Shown one piece after another: positions 7,119 through 11,625 of a DNA stretch of 11,625 nucleotides. The translations under genes were made by a program, and so were the position numbers. The notes under the pieces are model-generated. The model saw nothing but the letters and a program-made list of their open reading frames with translations. It made no database searches and had not been told where the DNA came from. The stretch comes from Parvularculaceae bacterium UBA4496 (GTDB taxonomy: Bacteria; Pseudomonadota; Alphaproteobacteria; Caulobacterales; Parvularculaceae): the NCBI GenBank assembly GCA_002388885.1, contig DGNI01000084.1, positions 2,548 through 14,172 of the forward strand, given 5' to 3'. Positions within the stretch are counted from its first letter, which is position 1, and each line of letters opens with the position of its first letter.

Positions 7119-7360
7119 TTTGAAGTCTCCTTTGTTTTCACGGGTTGATGAAGGGTTTTGCGTGCGCGCCGAAAGGACCGGTCGCTTTCCAGGAAGTTTT
7201 CGATCATCAGGGCCGCGACTTCGGGGATCGACGCTTTCGCGCCATAGGCGCGCTCGTGAAGCGCCGCATAGTCAACAAGCGCTTCGTGAACAGAGGGCGC
7301 GAGCGATATGTTAAGCTTGACCGGGGCGCGTTCCGGAATTGGGCCGAGTTTTAGACTCAT
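7115..7360 (-). CDS. DUF2274 family protein
   Basis: An 81-residue soluble protein. The N-terminal KLGPIPERAPVKLNISLAPSVHEALVDYAALH and the later MIENFLESDRSFRRARK are typical of DUF2274. The beta-strand-then-two-helices pattern suggests a ribbon-helix-helix-like DNA-binding fold, which is my inference. DUF2274 genes commonly follow trbI in alphaproteobacterial conjugation operons. The start overlaps the trbI stop by 4 bp, with AAGGAG upstream, and the stop overlaps the DUF736 start by 4 bp. It could be a repressor of the transfer operon. Confidence 0.87.
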   Translation of the reverse strand: MSLKLGPIPERAPVKLNISLAPSVHEALVDYAALHERAYGAKASIPEVAALMIENFLESDRSFRRARKTLHQPVKTKETSK

Positions 7361-8625
7361 CGGATCGCTCCTTCCGCTTCATACGGGCGCAGCACGAGAT
7401 CTTTGTGAACGATGATGCGGAACGGCCATCCGGGCCTGATCCTGATTGTCGGCTGGATGTCGAGATTTCTCTGAATAATTCTTTGGCCGGCTTGATTGGC
7501 GGATGACTGCGCGGACTCTCGCAGCGCCTCAACCAGATCGCTTTCAGAGTCGCCAAACGACAGTTCCGTTCCGACGCCGAGCAGCGTTGAAAGGACGATG
7601 CCTTTCAGCAAACGAAATGTGTGAAAGTCCACCTTGTCAGCAAGACCGGCGTAACCGGATACGTCGCTCGCCGGCATATTTTCGATCACGATCGATGCGC
7701 CGTCCGGGTAAATAATGCGCGACCAGACTAAAAGGGCGCGGGACTGCCCAAATGCGATCACGCTGTCGTATCGGCCAATTATTTTCGCGCCCTGAGGGAT
7801 CAGCACATATTGGCCGCTTACCGTGTCGTAAACATTTTGCGTGACCTGCGCGACGACCGTTCCCGGCAAGTCAGAATTAACGCCCGTGATCAGGCTTGCT
7901 GGGATAATCGAGCCGGCCATAACTTCGAACGGCGTTTCCGGGTCTTCGAGACGGTGGCTGTTGTCAGTTGTGGAATCGAGATCACCCTCCAGAAACTGAA
8001 GTTTGCGGAATTGTCGGCTCGGATCGTTTTCCCGTTCGCTGCCGAACGGCGCCGGCGTCGCTGCGGCGCCTTGAAAGGCCGATGCAATATCAAAAGGCGA
8101 CACGCGTTCCGGCGCGCTTTCTCTACTGATCGCCTGGACTGCTGGTGTCGATAGTTGAAAGAACACCCCTGCCTCGCGCGCATCGGCGGCCATCTGCGCT
8201 TCCCGGAGCGCCGCCTCCCTCGCTGCATCGGCCTCGGGCGAATTCCGAAACGGCGCGACGGGCGGCGGCGCCGAGAGATCGATTTCCGACGGGACCGAAC
8301 CTTGCGCCGCGTGCTGCGCGCGAAGAAGCGCTGCGCCAAGATCGCCGGGCAACGGGTCGCCAAGCGGTGGGCGGATATCAGCGTAACTCGCCGGCAACGC
8401 TTCCAGCCCTTCTGCGGTCGGCTTCGTATCCACATTGTATAACTCTTGAGGACGCGCATCGCTCGCCGCGCGCGGCGGCTTCAAGGCAATGCTTGTTGCG
8501 GCGAAGATGACGAGCGCCGCTCCGCCCGCCGCCAGCATCAGCGCGTTCTTGTTAAGTCGCGTGACGGGCCGCGGTCTGGGCCGCAGTTCGAGCGTCGATG
8601 GGTCTACTTTTTCACGTTCGGTCAC
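7357..8625 (-). CDS. trbI: Conjugal transfer protein TrbI (VirB10-like)
   Basis: A 422-residue component of the P-type type IV secretion system that spans the envelope and links the inner-membrane machinery to the outer-membrane pore. Residues 1-27 are a short cytoplasmic tail with Pro/Arg repeats, 28-48 are the single membrane helix, and 50-200 are a Pro/Ala-rich periplasmic linker. The C-terminal half is the VirB10/TrbI beta-barrel domain (AGSIIPASLITGVNSDLPGTVVAQV, a QGAKIIGRYDS stretch, and the late PGWPFRIIVHKDLVL). The start is GTG, overlapping the trbG stop (GTGA), with GAGG upstream. Length is normal for the family and no lesions are seen. Confidence 0.93.
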   Translation of the reverse strand: MTEREKVDPSTLELRPRPRPVTRLNKNALMLAAGGAALVIFAATSIALKPPRAASDARPQELYNVDTKPTAEGLEALPASYADIRPPLGDPLPGDLGAALLRAQHAAQGSVPSEIDLSAPPPVAPFRNSPEADAAREAALREAQMAADAREAGVFFQLSTPAVQAISRESAPERVSPFDIASAFQGAAATPAPFGSERENDPSRQFRKLQFLEGDLDSTTDNSHRLEDPETPFEVMAGSIIPASLITGVNSDLPGTVVAQVTQNVYDTVSGQYVLIPQGAKIIGRYDSVIAFGQSRALLVWSRIIYPDGASIVIENMPASDVSGYAGLADKVDFHTFRLLKGIVLSTLLGVGTELSFGDSESDLVEALRESAQSSANQAGQRIIQRNLDIQPTIRIRPGWPFRIIVHKDLVLRPYEAEGAIR

Positions 8626-9596
8626 GACCGCCTCTTCAGGTCGGCTCTTACAATCCGGACGACATCCTGTTTCTTCCCGCCGAGACGCAATTCAGCAGCG
8701 GCGAAAAGATGATCGACGACATAGTAGTTGCCGCGCATCCGGTAATTGACGAGTTCAGGATCGCCTTTTCGTCCGAGAACGAATAGCGGCGGCGCTTCGC
8801 CTTGCGATATGTTATCAGGGAACTGAATGAACACCTGACGCCCGTCGTCAAAGACACGAACGGGACGCCAATGGGGTTTGTCGCCCTCGATTTCATAGCG
8901 AAACTGCAAATCGCCAGGCGATACGCCCGCAGCGACGATCATTTCGTCGCGTTTGCGCAACTGTTCGTTCTCATCACGACGGCGTTTGAACTGGTCCTGC
9001 GGATAGGTCCAGGAAATCGCGGCCATGTAGGTTTCGCGAAACGAGCGCATTTCAAGGTGATAGGCGCGACGGTCCGTTGTGATGACAAGATTCGTTTTCA
9101 GGTCCGGCGCAATGGGCTTCACGAGAATATGCACGCGCTCGCCTCTCGGTCCGCCGCTGGTCGTATCGCCGACAATCCAGCGAACCGTGTCGCCAGCGGA
9201 AACAGAATTGAGAATTTCGCCTGGCTCCAGCGCGATATCCGTCACCTGCTCCGGCGCCGCATAAAGTCGATAAAGGGCGCCGTCCATAAAGGGATAGACC
9301 TGAACGGCATTGAGAAACCGGTCGAGGTCGGGTTCGACCTTGGCGCGGTCGTTTGCGGCGTCAATCCGTTCGAAAGGGGCGAGCGATGGCGGCGGCGCCG
9401 GTTCTTCTTTCGGTTTCAATTGTCCAGGTAACGGATAAGGCCTTGCCGTCTCGACGATCTCGCGCAATGGCTCGCCCGCGCCAAAGGCGATCTCTCGCGC
9501 GGGCTTCATTGGCGCTGGATCAAGCGGAGCCTCAAACTTCGCCGTTTCGCACCCGGCTAATCCGGCGACGCTTGCTGCTAATAATAAACGCCTCAT
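8622..9596 (-). CDS. trbG: Conjugal transfer lipoprotein TrbG (VirB9-like)
   Basis: A 324-residue outer-membrane-complex protein of the Trb type IV secretion system. The first 16 residues form a lipoprotein signal (MRRLLLAASVAGLAGC) with lipidated Cys16. A Pro-rich linker runs to about residue 75. The CagX/VirB9 domain follows, seen in LYRLYAAPEQVTDIALEPGE, HILVKPIAPDLKTNLVITTDRRAYHLEM and ISWTYP. The C-terminal part, with QVFIQFPDNISQGEAPPLFVL, contacts TrbI in homologues. Two upstream in-frame ATGs exist at 9629 and 9611; the latter makes an ATGA overlap with the trbF stop. I prefer 9596 because AGGAGG lies 6 nt upstream and it gives the cleanest signal peptide. Confidence 0.92.
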   Translation of the reverse strand: MRRLLLAASVAGLAGCETAKFEAPLDPAPMKPAREIAFGAGEPLREIVETARPYPLPGQLKPKEEPAPPPSLAPFERIDAANDRAKVEPDLDRFLNAVQVYPFMDGALYRLYAAPEQVTDIALEPGEILNSVSAGDTVRWIVGDTTSGGPRGERVHILVKPIAPDLKTNLVITTDRRAYHLEMRSFRETYMAAISWTYPQDQFKRRRDENEQLRKRDEMIVAAGVSPGDLQFRYEIEGDKPHWRPVRVFDDGRQVFIQFPDNISQGEAPPLFVLGRKGDPELVNYRMRGNYYVVDHLFAAAELRLGGKKQDVVRIVRADLKRRS

Positions 9597-9607
9597 ACCA
9601 AGCCTCC

Positions 9608-10291
9608 TCATGAGAGGTCCTTCGACCAATTGATTCCGTGAACGTAAATTCCGAGCGGGTTTTTATGGATCGCTTCCGCTGTACGCGGCGGCGACAGGAC
9701 GATCGTGATATGGGCGGTAAACCGCTCCTGTCTCTCAAACTGGCCGTTGGTGTAAGTTTTTTCGATCCAGCGCACTTCGAAGCTGTCATCGCTGGCGCGC
9801 ACCACGCTGGTCACTTCCACATTGACGCTGCGACGGCCGATTTCTGCGAAGGGATCATTTTCTCGCGCATAATCATTTAACGCGATGGCGCCGCGATCCG
9901 TGGCGAAGTCATAGGCCTTCAGCCAGTTTTCGCGGACTACGACGGGATCAATCGAAATGGAGCGCACATTGCGAATGAAATTCGCGATGTGATGGGCGAC
10001 CTGCGCGTCTTTCGGTTTGTACGTTTCAACCGCTGGGCCGACCACGCGGACTGTCCCTGCCGCATCAACCTCGACGACATAAGGCGTCACGATCGATTGT
10101 GTCGATTGCCACAAGAGTCCGCCGACGGCGAACATGGCAATGACGAGCGATCCGAAAGCCGCCAATCTCCAATTCGCAGCCTGTGCACGGGAAGACCCGA
10201 TCCGCTCATCCCAGATCGCTTGCGCGCGTTGATAGGGAGTCTCCGGCGCCGGGGTTTCGCCGTATTTTACAGAGGAGCGCTTGAACATCAT
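9608..10291 (-). CDS. trbF: Conjugal transfer protein TrbF (VirB8-like)
   Basis: A 227-residue bitopic inner-membrane protein that nucleates assembly of the type IV secretion machine. The N-terminal cytoplasmic part (MFKRSSVKYGETPAPETPYQRAQAIWDERIGSS in family order) precedes a membrane helix at about 43-66. The VirB8-like NTF2-fold periplasmic domain follows, including YVVEVDAAG, RNVRSISID and VRWIEKTY. I chose the ATG at 10291, one base after the trbL stop with GAGG 6 nt upstream; an ATG at 10288 is equally compatible. A start further upstream at 10324 would overlap trbL by 32 bp and is less likely. Confidence 0.92.
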   Translation of the reverse strand: MMFKRSSVKYGETPAPETPYQRAQAIWDERIGSSRAQAANWRLAAFGSLVIAMFAVGGLLWQSTQSIVTPYVVEVDAAGTVRVVGPAVETYKPKDAQVAHHIANFIRNVRSISIDPVVVRENWLKAYDFATDRGAIALNDYARENDPFAEIGRRSVNVEVTSVVRASDDSFEVRWIEKTYTNGQFERQERFTAHITIVLSPPRTAEAIHKNPLGIYVHGINWSKDLS

Positions 10292-10292
10292 C

Positions 10293-11625
10293 TCAGTCCT
10301 CGTCCTGTCGAAGTTTTGGCGCATCGCCTGAACCCGGACGGTCTCCCGAAGCGACCATATGCGTCGCCGTCAGGCCTGCGTCCCGCAATCCCTGTTCGCG
10401 GCGCATGCGTTGCGCCCAATCCGGCGCATTATTTGCCGCTGCGTCTTTCACGCCTGGCACGTCCTTGGCAGCCGAAAGCGCCTGGTTGATTGATCCGCCG
10501 GTTGACGTAAATGCGCGCCGCGCGCCGGACCGAAAGGCTTCGCCTGGCGAACCCATTGCGCGCGCTACGGAACTGCGAGCGCGGTCAGCGACGCCAGCGG
10601 CGCCCGCCTGGGCGACAGCGCCGACGCCAGCGACGGTTGAACGCCATCCGCTTTCGCCGGACCCGACGCGACCAAGGGAGTAAGCAGCGCTCGCGCCGCC
10701 GGCCATAGACGCTCCAGCGCGCACAGCCGATTGACCGGCCGCGACGCTCGCACGGGCGCCAGACGCCGCAAGCGCGCCTGCGCCTACCACTGCAGCGCCA
10801 GTGCCCGCAGCCGTCGCAACCGCTGCGCCTGCGCCGAGTTGCGGGGCGCCGGCGACAAGCCCCGTAGCGATCCCAGGCCCGAAAATGCCAAGCGCCAATA
10901 GCGAAAGAGAACCGAGTATCGTTGACGCTGCCTGTTCAAGGGTCACCGATCCTGGCGTGAATGTTGAGGTGACCGATCCAAATATAGTCGAGCCGATGCC
11001 GACGATGATGGCGAGAACCATGAGCTTGACGCCGGAGGCGACAACATTGCCAAGCACACGCTCCGCCAGAAATGATGTCTTGTTCCAGAGCGCGAAGGGA
11101 ACGAGGACAAACCCCGCAAGCGTCGTCAGCTTGAATTCAATGATTGTAACAAAAAGCTGAATGGCGAGAATAAAGAACGCAAAGAGCACGATCACCCATG
11201 ACAGCAAAATGATCATGATGGTGACGAAGTTGGTGAAGAAACTGGGGAAGCCGATCAGCGAATTGGCTTCCTCCAGGAGCGGGTAGGCCGCGTCATATCC
11301 TGTCGCCGCAACAAAACCCGGCTTTAGAAGGTCCGCTGCGGTAAGCGACGTTCCCGTCGCTACTAAGCCGAGCCCAGCAAAAGACGAAAAAATGATATTC
11401 GCGAGCAACGCAAAATTGTTAATGATGAAGGCGAACGCGCCGACATAAAGCACTTTTTTGACAAACTGACCCAGGACGTTCTGTTCGCCGGCAAACGCCC
11501 AGAACAATCCTGCAAGGACGACATCAATGCCAATCAGTACAGCGGTCAGAAAACCGACATCGCCGGCAAGCAGCCCAAAGCCGCTATCGATATAGGCGAT
11601 AAACGTGCTGGTGAAATCGTCGATG
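10293..11625 (-). CDS. trbL: Conjugal transfer protein TrbL (VirB6-like), N-terminus cut by window
   Basis: A polytopic inner-membrane channel component of the Trb secretion system; 443 residues are visible. The frame stays open to the window end and encodes DDFTSTFIAYIDSGFGLL and a first helix there, so only about ten N-terminal residues are missing. A TTG at 11507 is an internal codon, not the start. At least five hydrophobic segments lie between 11590 and 10860. They are followed by a long Ala/Gly/Ser-rich, membrane-free tail (about 10870-10550) and a charged C-terminus. The Ala/Gly tail is usual for TrbL proteins. It ends one base before the trbF start. Confidence 0.92.
   Translation of the reverse strand, partial: IDDFTSTFIAYIDSGFGLLAGDVGFLTAVLIGIDVVLAGLFWAFAGEQNVLGQFVKKVLYVGAFAFIINNFALLANIIFSSFAGLGLVATGTSLTAADLLKPGFVAATGYDAAYPLLEEANSLIGFPSFFTNFVTIMIILLSWVIVLFAFFILAIQLFVTIIEFKLTTLAGFVLVPFALWNKTSFLAERVLGNVVASGVKLMVLAIIVGIGSTIFGSVTSTFTPGSVTLEQAASTILGSLSLLALGIFGPGIATGLVAGAPQLGAGAAVATAAGTGAAVVGAGALAASGARASVAAGQSAVRAGASMAGGASAAYSLGRVGSGESGWRSTVAGVGAVAQAGAAGVADRARSSVARAMGSPGEAFRSGARRAFTSTGGSINQALSAAKDVPGVKDAAANNAPDWAQRMRREQGLRDAGLTATHMVASGDRPGSGDAPKLRQDED

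Larger units (their letters stand above)
4974..11625. mobile_element. End of an integrative and conjugative element (partial)
   Basis: A tRNA-Asp half-site, a tyrosine integrase, an excisionase-like gene and a Trb-type conjugation operon follow one another without unrelated genes. This is the usual layout of one end of an ICE inserted in a tRNA gene. The element continues past the window end, since trbL is cut and trbB-E, trbJ, the coupling protein and a relaxase are not visible. The left boundary is set at the tRNA CCA end. It could lie further left if the copper operon is cargo. Confidence 0.75.

Noticed and set aside
6808..7314. A 168-codon plus-strand frame opposite DUF736 and DUF2274
   Set aside because: Both genes on the other strand match known families with good ribosome sites; this frame is low-complexity and lacks a plausible start site.
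1..11625. CRISPR arrays, rRNA and insertion sequences
   Set aside because: No regularly spaced repeats, rRNA sequence, transposase or terminal inverted repeats with target duplications were seen.

Overview
The window looks like a piece of an alphaproteobacterial genome. The lineage is inferred from moderately GC-rich DNA, codon use, and a Trb-type conjugation operon that ends in DUF2274 and DUF736 genes. The lineage is not proven. The window has two halves that meet at an integration site near 4.97-5.2 kb.

Left half (1-4765, all + strand): the tail of a SnoaL-like protein, an APC-superfamily permease that overlaps it by one base, and then a promoter with a 17-bp dyad (ATACCC-N5-GGGTAT) in its spacer. 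The dyad is typical of metal-responsive regulators. It precedes a tightly packed cluster: a small membrane protein with a Met/His-rich loop, a copper-type P1B-ATPase 2 bp downstream, and a class I SAM methyltransferase that overlaps the ATPase by 4 bp. This reads as a copper-efflux operon with two accessory genes.

Junction (4766-5214): no protein gene. It holds the 3' half of a tRNA-Asp(GUC) gene on the minus strand (positions 32-76, CCA encoded), broken exactly at the anticodon loop. Around it are two 21-bp elements, each a double GGTACCC, 270 bp apart, several short perfect palindromes, and a second partial copy of the tRNA sequence just upstream of the integrase start. This is the attachment-site region of an integrative element.

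Right half (5215-11625): a DUF4102-type tyrosine integrase (+), then convergently (-) a small excisionase-like helix-turn-helix protein, DUF736, DUF2274, TrbI, TrbG, TrbF and TrbL (TrbL cut by the window end). Read along the minus strand the order is trbL-trbF-trbG-trbI-DUF2274-DUF736-HTH, with 4-bp stop/start overlaps at trbG/trbI, trbI/DUF2274 and DUF2274/DUF736. This is one end of an integrative and conjugative element (ICE) with a P-type (Trb) type IV secretion system. The main open question is whether the copper operon is chromosome next to the ICE, or cargo of this or a tandem related element. The double-GGTACCC repeats on both sides of the tRNA fragment favour the second view.
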